A stretch of DNA of 64,000 bases, taken from contig NZ_JAGQBJ010000001.1 of NCBI RefSeq assembly GCF_024345575.1, positions 1 through 64,000 on the forward strand, read 5' to 3'. Positions 46,545 through 55,218 of the stretch are shown here, one piece after another. The position numbers were made by a program, and so were the translations under genes. The stretch comes from Cyanobium sp. Morenito 9A2. GTDB lineage: Bacteria > Cyanobacteriota > Cyanobacteriia > PCC-6307 > Cyanobiaceae. The notes beneath the pieces are model-generated. The model was not told the DNA's origin. It did no database searches and was given only the letters and a program-made list of their open reading frames with translations. How positions within the stretch are numbered: the stretch's first letter is position 1; each line of letters begins with the position of its first letter.

Positions 46545-47619
46545 GGCCCTGCGGCTTCTGGTGGTGAGCACACCTGTGGGGACGCTCGGGAGCGGCAAAG
46601 GAGGCGGCGTGGAGCTCACCCTGGCCAGCCTGGTGGCGGGGCTGTTGGAACGCGGCCATGGACTTACCGTGCTGGCGGCCTCTGGCTCGCGCTTGCCCGC
46701 CGGTTGCGAACGCGCCCGGCTCTGGACGTGCCCCGGGGTTGACCAGCCCAGCTGGCAGCACCAGCGGCGGGACGCCCCGGTGCAGATCCCCGTGAACGCC
46801 CTGCTGCCGCGCCTGTGGCAGCGGGCGGTGGCGGAGCAGGCGGGCTTCGATGCCCTGATCAACCTGGCCTACGACTGGCTGCCTTTCTGGCTCACGCCGC
46901 AGCTGGCGACCCCCCTGCTGCACCTGGTGAGCATGGGCTCGGTGGCGGAGGCCACCGATGCGGTGATCGCGGAGGTGGCGCGCTGGGATCAACGCCGGTT
47001 GGCGTTCCACACCCTCACCCAGGCGAAGGATTTTCAGTTGCCCGAACCGCCTGTGGTCGTGGGAAACGGCTTCGATCTGCGCGCCTACGCCTTCTGTGCA
47101 GCACCGGAGCCCCTGCTGGGCTGGGTGGGGCGGATCGCTCCGGAGAAGGGGCTTGAGGATGCGGCCCGGGCGGCGGCCCTGCTGGGACGGCGCCTGGCGG
47201 TGTGGGGGCTGGTGGAGGATCCCGCCTACGCCGCCGCCGTGGAGGCTTCCGTGTCCGCCGGCACCATCGACTGGCGAGGCTTTCTGCCCACGGCCCAGCT
47301 CCAGGCCGAGCTGGGCCGCTGCGCGGCGCTGCTCAACACCCCGAAGTGGAACGAGGCCTACGGCAACGTGGTGGTGGAGGCGATGGCCTGCGGCGTCCCC
47401 GTGGTCGCCTACCGCCGCGGCGGACCCGGAGAGCTCGTGCAGCCGGGGGTCAATGGGCAGCTGGTGCCCCCCGACGATGTTCCCGCCCTGGCGGCCGCGG
47501 TGGCCGGCGCCGAGGCTCTCGATCGGCGGGGCTGCAGGACCTGGGTGGAGCGAAGCTGCTCTCGCGCCGCCTTCGCCGAACGGCTGGAGCGGTGGCTGCT
47601 GGCGGCCCTGGGGCGGTGA
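46534..47619 (+). CDS. GT4-family glycosyltransferase
   Basis: The 361-residue GT-B protein has the N-terminal Gly-rich loop in TLGSGKGGGVELTLASLVAG, C-terminal GWVGRIAPEKGLEDAARAA and the donor-binding EX7E-type stretch NEAYGNVVVEAMACGVPVV. GGPGELVQPGVNGQLV is also typical. This resembles UDP-GlcNAc- or UDP-glucose-using transferases of the GT4 family. It overlaps the EamA transporter by 11 bases and is followed by a GT39 gene, so the three may modify and export a surface glycan or lipid. Acceptor and donor are unknown. Confidence 0.88.
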   Translation: MAAEALRLLVVSTPVGTLGSGKGGGVELTLASLVAGLLERGHGLTVLAASGSRLPAGCERARLWTCPGVDQPSWQHQRRDAPVQIPVNALLPRLWQRAVAEQAGFDALINLAYDWLPFWLTPQLATPLLHLVSMGSVAEATDAVIAEVARWDQRRLAFHTLTQAKDFQLPEPPVVVGNGFDLRAYAFCAAPEPLLGWVGRIAPEKGLEDAARAAALLGRRLAVWGLVEDPAYAAAVEASVSAGTIDWRGFLPTAQLQAELGRCAALLNTPKWNEAYGNVVVEAMACGVPVVAYRRGGPGELVQPGVNGQLVPPDDVPALAAAVAGAEALDRRGCRTWVERSCSRAAFAERLERWLLAALGR

Positions 47620-47658
47620 CAGGCGTGACACCGGTCCGGGAATAGGTTCGGATGCCCC

Positions 47659-49572
47659 GTGTCCCTCCGCGTGATTCCTGAGCGACCTTCCCGCCTGAGC
47701 AGGGGAGTGGTGCTGGGCCTCACCGTCGCGCTCGGGGTGGTGCTGTTCGTCAGGGACCTGGGTAGCTCTGGTCTGGTGGATGAGACCCCGCCACTGTTCG
47801 CCGCCGCCGCCCGGGGCATGGCTGAGTCCGGCGACTGGCTCACCCCCGCCGTCAACGGGCTGCCGCGTTACGACAAGCCGCCGCTGGTGTACTGGCTGAT
47901 GGGGCTGCTCTACCGGCTTCCATGGCAGGAGCAGTGGAACCCCCTGGGCACCTGGGCCGCCAATCTGCCCTCAGCCCTGGCTTCGATCGCCGTGATGGTG
48001 GCCCTGGCCTTCACCCTGCTGCGCTGGCCCCAGCCGGCGGGGGCCTTGAATGAGCGGCCACGGTGGCCGGCGTTGACCGCCCTGACGGCACCGTTGGCCT
48101 TTGCCCTTTCCCCCCTGGTGATCCTCTGGGGGCGCATCGCCGTCAGTGATGCCCTGTTCAGCGCCTGCGTGGCCCTCAGTCTGTTGCTGTTCTGGCAGGG
48201 CCAGGCGGATCCCCGGCGCCGCTGGTGGGCCCCCTGGCCGGTGCTGGGGCTGGCGGTGTTGGCCAAAGGCCCTGTGGCCCTGCTGTTGGTGGGGCTCACC
48301 GTGCTTGCTTTTGGGCTGCAGCAGGGCCGCCTTGGCGGTCTGGTGACGGGGTTTCGGCCCCTGCTGGGCCTGGGGATCACCGCCCTGGTGGCGGTTCCCT
48401 GGTTCGCCGCTGAGTTGATCGTCCAGGGGAAACCCTTCTGGGACAGCTTTTTTGGTTATCACAACCTGCAGCGGTTCAGCTCAGTGGTGAACCAGCACCT
48501 GCAGCCCTGGTGGTACTTCGGTCCGGTGCTGGTGGTGGCCAGCCTGCCGTTCACGCCGCTGCTGCTGCTCGGGCTTGTTCGGACCCTGGGGCGTTCCCCA
48601 TCTCGGGGCTTGTCAGCGCAAGGCTCGCCCTTTCGAGGCGCATCGAACCCCAGCCTTCCCGCCCAAAGCCTTGGCGCTTTCGCCGCCTGCTGGCTCCTGG
48701 TGGTGCTGGCGTTCTTCACGGTGTCGGCCACCAAGCTGCCCAGTTACTGGCTCCCGGCCACCCCGGCGGCGGCCCTGCTCATTGCCATCGCCGCCCAGGG
48801 TGCCGATCAGCCGGCTGCGTGGGGCTCAGCGAACCAGGCGGGCGATCGGCCCCTGGACTGGGCCCGGGGCCTGACCTTGTTGCTCGGGGCCGTGCTGGCG
48901 GCGGCGCTCTGGGCTTCCCCCCGCTGGGTGCCTCTGATCAACGATCCGGAGATGCCCACCCTTCCGACGGAGCTGCTGGCGAGTGGTCTGGTGCTGCGGG
49001 CGGCCTTCTGCTTCTCCCTGGTGGTGGCGGTGGGCCTGGTGCTCTGGCGCTGGCCCCTGCGTCCCCCGGGCTGGTTGCTGGCCGTGCAGCTGCCGGTGGT
49101 GCTGTTCCATTCCCTGGCCGTGCTGCCGATGTGGAGCCTCGGGGACGGCGTGCGGCAGCGACCCGTAAGGGAGATCGCCTCGGAGGTGGTGCGCCAGAGG
49201 CGGCCGCAGGAATCGCTGGCGATGGTGGGAATCATGAAGCCCTCGCTCCTCTACTACAGCCGCCGGGTGGTGCTCTACGAGGGCCGCTCGCCCCACGCTC
49301 TGGTCAACCTCCAGGACCGCCTTTTGCATGAACGCCGCCGCGGCCAGGTCCCCACCAGCGTCGATCAGTCCCCCACCGTCTTGGTCGTGATCGATGCCAC
49401 CACCTCCCAGGAGCCCTACTGGCAGGGGCTGGCGGCTGAGGAACTGGCCCGTGTGGGCCTCTATCGGCTCTGGCGTCTGGATCGCCGTCGCCTGGGCGCA
49501 CGGGCCCAGGGGTTGATCGCCAGCTCCGAGGCGCGCCTTGAATGGCGTGATCCGCGACCGGAGCGTTTTTGA
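47659..49572 (+). CDS. GT39/ArnT-like glycosyltransferase, multi-pass
   Basis: The 637-residue membrane protein has the GT-C motif LVDETPPLFAAAARGMAESG and GDWLTPAVNGLPRYDKPPLV. The DE pair in the first extracytoplasmic loop is catalytic, as in ArnT and PMT. About eleven hydrophobic helices follow. Such enzymes transfer a sugar from a polyprenyl-phosphate donor to lipid or protein outside the membrane. Around residues 312-335 a low-complexity Ser/Gly/Pro/Arg segment (RSPSRGLSAQGSPFRGASNP) interrupts a helix connection. The start is GTG at 47659. Confidence 0.88.
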   Translation: MSLRVIPERPSRLSRGVVLGLTVALGVVLFVRDLGSSGLVDETPPLFAAAARGMAESGDWLTPAVNGLPRYDKPPLVYWLMGLLYRLPWQEQWNPLGTWAANLPSALASIAVMVALAFTLLRWPQPAGALNERPRWPALTALTAPLAFALSPLVILWGRIAVSDALFSACVALSLLLFWQGQADPRRRWWAPWPVLGLAVLAKGPVALLLVGLTVLAFGLQQGRLGGLVTGFRPLLGLGITALVAVPWFAAELIVQGKPFWDSFFGYHNLQRFSSVVNQHLQPWWYFGPVLVVASLPFTPLLLLGLVRTLGRSPSRGLSAQGSPFRGASNPSLPAQSLGAFAACWLLVVLAFFTVSATKLPSYWLPATPAAALLIAIAAQGADQPAAWGSANQAGDRPLDWARGLTLLLGAVLAAALWASPRWVPLINDPEMPTLPTELLASGLVLRAAFCFSLVVAVGLVLWRWPLRPPGWLLAVQLPVVLFHSLAVLPMWSLGDGVRQRPVREIASEVVRQRRPQESLAMVGIMKPSLLYYSRRVVLYEGRSPHALVNLQDRLLHERRRGQVPTSVDQSPTVLVVIDATTSQEPYWQGLAAEELARVGLYRLWRLDRRRLGARAQGLIASSEARLEWRDPRPERF

Positions 49573-49593
49573 GGCTCTTGGCTGGGCGGCTGC

Positions 49594-50121
49594 TTACCCA
49601 GGTTCTTCCGGCTGACGCTGGCAGAAGCTGCAGTGGCCCCAGCGCTGGATTTCTCCCCCTGGGGAGGGACGGCCGCAGTGAGGACACGTGGCCATGCCGT
49701 GCACATCCACGCGGCTGGGGTGGACAGCCCAGGAGGCGGCCTCCGCCTCGGCGCCAGGGGTGAAGGCCGCGGCGGGTTGGAGCTGTTGGAAGCGCAGATC
49801 ACGGACGCTGAAGCCAGCCCCACGCAGGGCCCCCAGCAGCTGGTGACGGTTGTAGCGGAGGCCCTGAAGCCACTGGGGGTGGCTGGCCCCCACCGTGAGC
49901 AGGCCGGCGCGGAAGCTCAACGGCTGGCAATGGGGCGCCAGCTGGGGACCGGCAATGCGTGGCCAGGCCTGCCAGAGGGCCGCCAGGTTTCCCCGCCGCT
50001 GCCATTCATGCTGAAGGCGCTCAAGGCAGTCACCCAGGGCCGTGGCCGGCGGCCGCGGCGCCGCCATCAGCAGGGAGAGGTTCCCGATCCGGCGGGTCTG
50101 GTCGGGGTGGGCGCGAGCCAT
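49594..50121 (-). CDS. DciA-like protein (DUF721) with C-terminal zinc ribbon
   Basis: The 175-residue protein has the DUF721 N-terminal KH-like domain (WQAWPRIAGPQLAPHCQPLS, then SFRAGLLTVGASHPQWLQGL). DciA proteins help load the replicative helicase DnaB. After about residue 140 there is an unusual C-terminal pair of zinc motifs, CPHCGRP and HCSFC, separated by about 15 residues. A Met 18 residues in (50067) could be the true start. The zinc tail is not part of the minimal DciA domain and suggests an added nucleic-acid or protein contact. It converges on the GT39 gene. Confidence 0.75.
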   Translation of the reverse strand: MARAHPDQTRRIGNLSLLMAAPRPPATALGDCLERLQHEWQRRGNLAALWQAWPRIAGPQLAPHCQPLSFRAGLLTVGASHPQWLQGLRYNRHQLLGALRGAGFSVRDLRFQQLQPAAAFTPGAEAEAASWAVHPSRVDVHGMATCPHCGRPSPGGEIQRWGHCSFCQRQPEEPG

Positions 50122-50212
50122 GGGGGCAGGCTAGGTGCGGGCAACCGGCCGTGGCTGGACATCGTTCTTCAGCCACCTGCCGCTACCCTCCAACTTGCCC
50201 CCTTTTTGATCC

Positions 50213-50989
50213 ATGGGCTTCTTCGATCGGTTGAGCCGCCTGCTGCGCGCCAACCTCAACGACCTGGTGAGCAAGGCCGAAGACCCCGGGAAGATCCTGG
50301 ATCAATCGGTGGCCGACATGCAGGCCGACCTGGTGAAGCTGCGCACGGCCGTGGCCACCGCGATCGCCAGCCAGAAGCGCATCCAGAACCAGGCCGAGCA
50401 GTCAGAGGCGCAGTCCAAAACCTGGTACGAACGGGCCGAACTGGCCCTCAAGAAGGGTGAGGAGGATCTGGCTCGCGAAGCCCTCAGCCGCCGCAAGACC
50501 TACCAGGACACGGCCACTGCCCTGAACGCCCAGCTGAGTGGCCAGGCGGGCCAGGTGGAGACCCTCAAGAAGAGCCTGCTGGCGCTCGAGGGCAAGATCG
50601 CCGAGGCGAAGACCAAAAAGGACATGCTCAAGGCCCGGTCCCAGGCCGCCCAGGCCCAGGAGCAGCTCCAGAGCGCCGTCAGCGGGCTTGGCACCAATTC
50701 CGCCATGGCCGCCTTCGAGCAGATGGAGGAGAAAGTGCTGCAGCAGGAGGCCCGCAGCCAGGCGGCCGCTGAGCTGGCCGGTGCCGATCTGGAGAGCCAG
50801 TTCGCCTCCCTTGAGGGGGGAAGCGACGTTGATGACGAACTGGCCGCCCTCAAGAATCGGCTTGAGGGCGGAGCGGCCGCCATCCCCCTGCCTGCGGCCG
50901 ATGCACCGCTGCCCAAGCTCGAACCCGCCAAGGCGGCCCAGGTGGATGCCGAACTCGAAGACCTCAAGCGCTCGATCGACAAGCTCTGA
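50213..50989 (+). CDS. vipp1: PspA/Vipp1 (IM30) membrane-remodelling protein
   Basis: The 258-residue protein is almost wholly helical, beginning MGFFDRLSRLLRANLNDLVS (amphipathic membrane-binding helix 0). ADMQADLVKLRTAVATAIAS and long coiled coils follow. The C-terminal extension ending DAELEDLKRSIDKL is characteristic of Vipp1 rather than PspA. Vipp1 builds and protects thylakoid membranes as an ESCRT-III-like polymer. The start ATG at 50213 follows a TACCCT-type sequence that may form a promoter. Confidence 0.93.
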   Translation: MGFFDRLSRLLRANLNDLVSKAEDPGKILDQSVADMQADLVKLRTAVATAIASQKRIQNQAEQSEAQSKTWYERAELALKKGEEDLAREALSRRKTYQDTATALNAQLSGQAGQVETLKKSLLALEGKIAEAKTKKDMLKARSQAAQAQEQLQSAVSGLGTNSAMAAFEQMEEKVLQQEARSQAAAELAGADLESQFASLEGGSDVDDELAALKNRLEGGAAAIPLPAADAPLPKLEPAKAAQVDAELEDLKRSIDKL

Positions 50990-51028
50990 GCCGGCGAGAA
51001 CCAGGGCCTGCCGGTGCCGTCCGGTCCA

Positions 51029-51034
51029 TACAAT
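51029..51034 (+). promoter_or_regulatory. Probable -10 box before the thioredoxin gene
   Basis: TACAAT matches the -10 consensus in five of six positions and lies 23 bases before the GTG start at 51058. No clear -35 box is seen 17 bases upstream, as is common in cyanobacterial type 2 promoters. Confidence 0.4.
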
Positions 51035-51057
51035 CGGCCCAGCTTCCGTTCGCCGCC

Positions 51058-51378
51058 GTGGCTGTCGCCGAGTTCAACGATGCCAACTTTCAGGCCGCCG
51101 TGCTCGACGATCCCGGCGCGGTCCTGGTGGATGTCTGGGCGAGTTGGTGTGGGCCCTGCAGATTGATGGCGCCGTTGATGGACTGGGCCGCCAGCACCTA
51201 TGCGGGCCGTTTGAGCGTGGGCAAGCTCGAATCAGACCCCAATCCCCTCAGCCGCGATGGCCAGAACGTGAAGGGGCTGCCCACCTTGATCCTGTTCCGG
51301 GGCGGCTCGGAGGTGGCTCGCCACGAGGGGGCCATGGCCAAACCCCAGCTGCAGGCGTTCCTGGATGCTCACCTCTGA
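51058..51378 (+). CDS. Thioredoxin
   Basis: The 106-residue protein has the thioredoxin fold with WASWCGPCRLMAP (active-site CGPC, about residues 31-34) and VLVDVW before it. VKGLPTLILFRGG follows, where the cis-Pro is preceded by Leu rather than Ile/Val. The start is GTG at 51058. It differs from m-type thioredoxins in the middle (LESDPNPLSRDGQN). Its last 14 bases overlap the aminotransferase gene, linking a redox protein to a PLP enzyme. Confidence 0.9.
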   Translation: MAVAEFNDANFQAAVLDDPGAVLVDVWASWCGPCRLMAPLMDWAASTYAGRLSVGKLESDPNPLSRDGQNVKGLPTLILFRGGSEVARHEGAMAKPQLQAFLDAHL

Positions 51379-52573
51379 GCGGCTGAAGCGGCTCGGTAGC
51401 GGTGTCTTTGCCCGCAACGACCAGCGCAAGGCCGCCTACCTGCAGCGCCGAATCACGGCAGCAGCAACTGGCCAGGTCCTGCCCCCGCTGCTGGATCTCT
51501 CCCTGGGCTCCACTGATCTGCAGCCGCCACCTGCGGCGATGGCCGCCATCGCTGAAGCCCTGCGGCAGCCCGCCAGTTCCAGTTACTGCCTCCACGCCGC
51601 CACGGGGCCCTTCCGAGAAGCCGTGGCCGCCTGGGCACGGCGCCGCTTCGACGTGGCCGTGGATCCCGAGCGGGAGGTGCTGCTGTTGGTGGGCTCCCAG
51701 GAGGGCACCGCCCATTTGCCCCTGGCGGTGCTGAATCCCGGTGACTCGGCCCTGCTGCTGGATCCCTACTATCCCTCCCACCTGGGTGGGCTGCACCTGG
51801 CCTCCGCGGAGCCCCGCTTTCTGCGGCTGCGGCCGGAGCAGGGCTGGCGCCCGGATTTTGATCAGATTCCTTCCAGCGCCTGGGACCAACTCAAACTGAT
51901 GGTGCTGGGCTTCCCCCACAACCCCACCACCACCGTGGGCCAGCAGGCTTGGGTGGACGAGGCGGTCTCCCGGGCCGTGCGCCATGGGTTGGTGTTCGCC
52001 CACGACAACCCCTACGTGGATCTGGTGCTCGAGGGCGAGGCCCCGGCCCTCCTGCGCAGTCCGCTCTGGCGCCGCTGCGGGATCGAGTTCTTCTCCTTCT
52101 CCAAAGGCTGGTGCCTGGGGGGCTATCGGCTCGCTTTTGCCATCGGCGCCGAAGCACTGATCACGGCCCTGCGCCAGGTGAAGGCGGTGGTGGATTTCAA
52201 CCAGTCGTTGGCCCTCCAGGCCGGCGCGATTGCCGCCCTGGAGCAGGCGCCAGAGTGGCCGTCCCAGCTCCTGGTCACCTACCGCCAACGGCGTGAGGTG
52301 ATGGCAGAGGCACTTGAGCGCGAGGGCTGGCCGCTGCAGCGGCCGGAAATGGCGCTTTACCTGTGGTTGGCCTTGCCACCGGCGGCCCGCTCCGCAGGTC
52401 TCGATTCCGAAGGTTTCTGCGCCGGGCTGCTGGAGGCCACCGGTGTGGCCCTCACCCCGGGCCATGGCTTCGGGGCGGCTGGGGAGGGCTGGCAACGGCT
52501 GGCGCTGGTGCATCCGGTGGCGGAGCTGGAGGCCGGGGCCCAACGCATCGGTGCCTGGCTGCGCAGCCTCTGA
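51365..52573 (+). CDS. Class I/II aminotransferase
   Basis: The 402-residue PLP enzyme has LDLSLGSTDLQPPP at the N-terminus, LLDPYYPSHLGGL, LGFPHNPTTTVGQ (PLP Asn) and HDNPYVDLV (PLP Asp). The PLP Lys is in FFSFSKGWCLGGYRLAF, and the family Arg lies near the C-terminus. It is related to LL-diaminopimelate and aspartate-type aminotransferases of cyanobacteria, but the substrate is not certain. It overlaps thioredoxin by 14 bases and precedes birA by 16. Confidence 0.87.
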   Translation: MLTSERLKRLGSGVFARNDQRKAAYLQRRITAAATGQVLPPLLDLSLGSTDLQPPPAAMAAIAEALRQPASSSYCLHAATGPFREAVAAWARRRFDVAVDPEREVLLLVGSQEGTAHLPLAVLNPGDSALLLDPYYPSHLGGLHLASAEPRFLRLRPEQGWRPDFDQIPSSAWDQLKLMVLGFPHNPTTTVGQQAWVDEAVSRAVRHGLVFAHDNPYVDLVLEGEAPALLRSPLWRRCGIEFFSFSKGWCLGGYRLAFAIGAEALITALRQVKAVVDFNQSLALQAGAIAALEQAPEWPSQLLVTYRQRREVMAEALEREGWPLQRPEMALYLWLALPPAARSAGLDSEGFCAGLLEATGVALTPGHGFGAAGEGWQRLALVHPVAELEAGAQRIGAWLRSL

Positions 52574-52589
52574 CGTCCTTGCACACCCC

Positions 52590-53327
52590 ATGATCGGGCG
52601 TATCGCCGCCGCCCGACACCAGCTGCGTGGGAGCGCCTGTCGGGGGCTCCCCTGGCGGCTGCGGCGGTGGCCGGTCTGCGCCAGCACCGAGATCGAACTG
52701 GAGCGATGGCTGCGGGCGGGAGCCCAACCTCCGCTGGCGGTGCTCTCGGGCCAGCAGCGCTTTGGCCATGGTCAGCAGGGCCGGCCCTGGCAAGCGCCGC
52801 CAGGCGGCGTCTGGATCAGCGCCGCCTTGCCCTGGCCCCCGCAGCCCCACGGCACGGCGGCCCTTGGGCTTGCGGTGGCGGTGGGGCTGGCGCTGCAACT
52901 CGAAGCACTGGGGCTGAAGCCGCGCCTCAAGTGGCCCAACGATCTGTTGCTCGATGGCGCCAAGGTGGCGGGCCTGTTGCCGCGGCTGCGCCGCCGGGGT
53001 GAGCGGATCCGCTGGGCCCAGGTGGGGCTGGGGCTGAACGGCCACAACCCCGTACCCGCCGGTGCGACCTCCGTTGCAAGGGCCCTGGGCCGCCACCGCC
53101 TCGACACCGCCGTCCTCGCTGCCCGGGTATTGCTCGCGTTGGAGTGGGCCGCCGCCCAGGCCCTTGCCCCCGAGCGCGTGCGGCGGGAGGCGGAGGCGCG
53201 TCTGCTGCTGCCGACGCTGCCGGTGCCGTTCGAGGGGGAATGGTGGCAGGCCCATGGCCTCGGGAGCGACGGGTCCCTCGAGCTGGCCCTGGGCCCGAGG
53301 CGGGCGCAGCTACGGCGCCTTTTCTAA
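52590..53327 (+). CDS. birA: Biotin--protein ligase BirA (class I)
   Basis: BirA attaches biotin to the biotin carboxyl carrier protein. The biotin/AMP loop is SGQQRFGHGQQGRPWQAPPG, followed by LKWPNDLLLDGAKVAGLL with the ligase Lys and QVGLGLNGHNP. No N-terminal helix-turn-helix repressor domain is present, so it is the ligase-only class I form of 245 residues. The ATG at 52590 is 16 bases after the aminotransferase stop. Confidence 0.93.
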   Translation: MIGRIAAARHQLRGSACRGLPWRLRRWPVCASTEIELERWLRAGAQPPLAVLSGQQRFGHGQQGRPWQAPPGGVWISAALPWPPQPHGTAALGLAVAVGLALQLEALGLKPRLKWPNDLLLDGAKVAGLLPRLRRRGERIRWAQVGLGLNGHNPVPAGATSVARALGRHRLDTAVLAARVLLALEWAAAQALAPERVRREAEARLLLPTLPVPFEGEWWQAHGLGSDGSLELALGPRRAQLRRLF

Positions 53328-53336
53328 GCTTCCCTG

Positions 53337-54521
53337 ATGCATAAGCCGCCCCAGCCTGTGCCCCCAGCGCGATCCGCCGCCGCGCTCGCGCTGCTGGTCA
53401 CCCTCTCATCCCTCGGGGGCCTGCCCCCTGCAGGGACCCCCCTGGCCTGGGCCCAGCAGGAGCCAGCCGCCGCGCTGCTCGCGGCCCCATCTACGGGTGA
53501 TAACTCCGGCCCCCTGTTGCCCCCCCCCTCGGTGACGGCGCCGGTGCCGCCACTCCGCCCCCCCCTCTCCGGCGCTGTGCCGGCGCCGCTGCGGCCCAGC
53601 GTCGACGAGTGGCAGGGGGCACAGGCGGCCCCCCGCCGCTTCGATCAGTCGCTGGATGCTCTGGTGCGCGAGGGAGTGGTGACCCCGGCGGAGCGGGCCC
53701 GGTTGCGCATGGGTTCGATCCAGGTGCCGATCGATGTGCCCGCCCATCAGCAAGCTTGTCGCACCGGCGCCCTCTCGGAACAGGAGTGTCGCTCCGGTCT
53801 GGCGATCCGCTGGCGCGGCCGCCATGGGGAGGGCGAGCTGGCAGGAAGCGCTGGTTTTGAGCGGATCGGCCCCGATGGGGTGCCCTTGCCACCGATCACT
53901 GTGCCCGTTTCGGCGCTGCTGGCGGGCAGTGGCGGCACCTACAACCTGGCCCAGGTTTTTGCCGTCACGCCAAGGCCTGCACCCCTGGTGGGCAACGGCA
54001 ACAGCCGGCTGCTCTTCCCGGTGATCGGCTCGGCTCTCACCACCAGCAGCTTCGGCTGGCGTCTGCATCCGCTCATCGGCAGCTGGTTGATGCATGCGGG
54101 TCGAGACCTGGCCGCTCCGGAGGGCACCCCCGTGGTGGCGGCCCTCAGCGGAAAGGTGGTGAGCAGTGGCCTGGCGGGTGGTTACGGCATCGCAGTGGAA
54201 CTGGAGCACCAGCGCCCCACGCGCCGCACCCTCTACGGCCACCTCTCGGAGATCTACGTGAAGGAGGGGGACCTGGTGCGCCAGGGGGAGGTGATCGGCC
54301 GGGTGGGCAGCACGGGCCTGAGCACGGGCCCCCATCTGCATTTCGAGCTGCGCCTGCCCCAGGATGGCGGCTGGGTGGCCGTGGACCCGGGCGAACTCGA
54401 CCCCGGCAAGGGATCCGCCGGTGGTGATGCCATTGCTCTGCTCATGGGCCAGCTGCTCCAGACCCTGGAGCGCCCCAAGGCCGCCGCACCCCTCAGCAAG
54501 ACACCCGACAAGGCGGGCTGA
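53337..54521 (+). CDS. M23 (LytM-type) peptidoglycan hydrolase
   Basis: The 394-residue protein has a signal peptide (AAALALLVTLSSLGGLPPAG with WAQQ cleavage), a Pro-rich linker and a C-terminal LytM domain. The zinc ligands are HAGRD and HLHFE, with LYGHLSEIYVKEGDLVRQGE between them. SSFGWRLHPL is the usual preceding motif. It would cut glycine- or D-amino-acid-containing cross-bridges in the envelope. It begins 9 bases after birA, the last gene in the chain. Confidence 0.9.
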   Translation: MHKPPQPVPPARSAAALALLVTLSSLGGLPPAGTPLAWAQQEPAAALLAAPSTGDNSGPLLPPPSVTAPVPPLRPPLSGAVPAPLRPSVDEWQGAQAAPRRFDQSLDALVREGVVTPAERARLRMGSIQVPIDVPAHQQACRTGALSEQECRSGLAIRWRGRHGEGELAGSAGFERIGPDGVPLPPITVPVSALLAGSGGTYNLAQVFAVTPRPAPLVGNGNSRLLFPVIGSALTTSSFGWRLHPLIGSWLMHAGRDLAAPEGTPVVAALSGKVVSSGLAGGYGIAVELEHQRPTRRTLYGHLSEIYVKEGDLVRQGEVIGRVGSTGLSTGPHLHFELRLPQDGGWVAVDPGELDPGKGSAGGDAIALLMGQLLQTLERPKAAAPLSKTPDKAG

Positions 54522-54536
54522 GCTGAGCCCGGCTGG

Positions 54537-55211
54537 TCAGCCCTCGATGCGGCCGTCGCGGAAGTGCACGATCCGCTGAGCTCGGGCCGCCACGTCGTCC
54601 TCGTGGGTGACGATCACCACCGTGATCCCCTGGTCGTGGAGCTCGTCGAGGATGCCCAGCACTTCGGCCGTGGTGCGCGAATCGAGGGCGCCAGTGGGCT
54701 CATCCGCCAGCAGCAGAGCCGGCTGGTTGATGATGGCCCGGGCGATCGCCACCCGCTGCTGCTGGCCGCCGGACAACTGGTTGGGTTTGTTGTTCAACCG
54801 TGCCCCCAGGCCCACACGCTCCAGGGCTTCTTTGGCCCGCAAGGCTCGCTGCTCGGCGCCCACGCCGGCATAGATCATCGGAAGCATCACATTTTCCAGC
54901 GCACTCATGTGAGGGAGCAGATGAAACTGCTGGAACACGAAGCCCAGTTCCCTGTTGCGCAGGGCCGCCAGTTCGTCGTCGTCGAGTTCATTGATGGCAA
55001 CGCCATTGAGGCGGTAGCTGCCACTGCTGGGGCGATCCAGACAGCCCAGGATGTTCATCGCCGTGGATTTCCCCGAGCCGGAGGTGCCCATCACGGCCAG
55101 GTAATCGCCCCGCTGGACGCTCAGGCTGAGGTCGTCAAGGGCGCGCACCTGGGTCTCGGCGGCTCCATAGACCTTGCTGACGTGAATCAGCTCGGCAACG
55201 GTGTCAATCAA
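54537..55211 (-). CDS. ABC transporter ATP-binding protein (LolD/MacB type)
   Basis: The 224-residue ATPase has Walker A GTSGSGKSTAMN, Q-loop FVFQQFHLLPHM, signature LSGGQQQRVAIA and Walker B LLLADEPTGALD, with an H-loop VTHE. The PTGALD version and length are those of the LolD/MacB/FtsE-like group, which power lipoprotein release or efflux pumps. No permease gene is in the window. It is separated from ndhB by 7 bases on the same strand, so cotranscription with ndhB is likely. Confidence 0.9.
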   Translation of the reverse strand: MIDTVAELIHVSKVYGAAETQVRALDDLSLSVQRGDYLAVMGTSGSGKSTAMNILGCLDRPSSGSYRLNGVAINELDDDELAALRNRELGFVFQQFHLLPHMSALENVMLPMIYAGVGAEQRALRAKEALERVGLGARLNNKPNQLSGGQQQRVAIARAIINQPALLLADEPTGALDSRTTAEVLGILDELHDQGITVVIVTHEDDVAARAQRIVHFRDGRIEG

Positions 55212-55218
55212 GGCCGCC

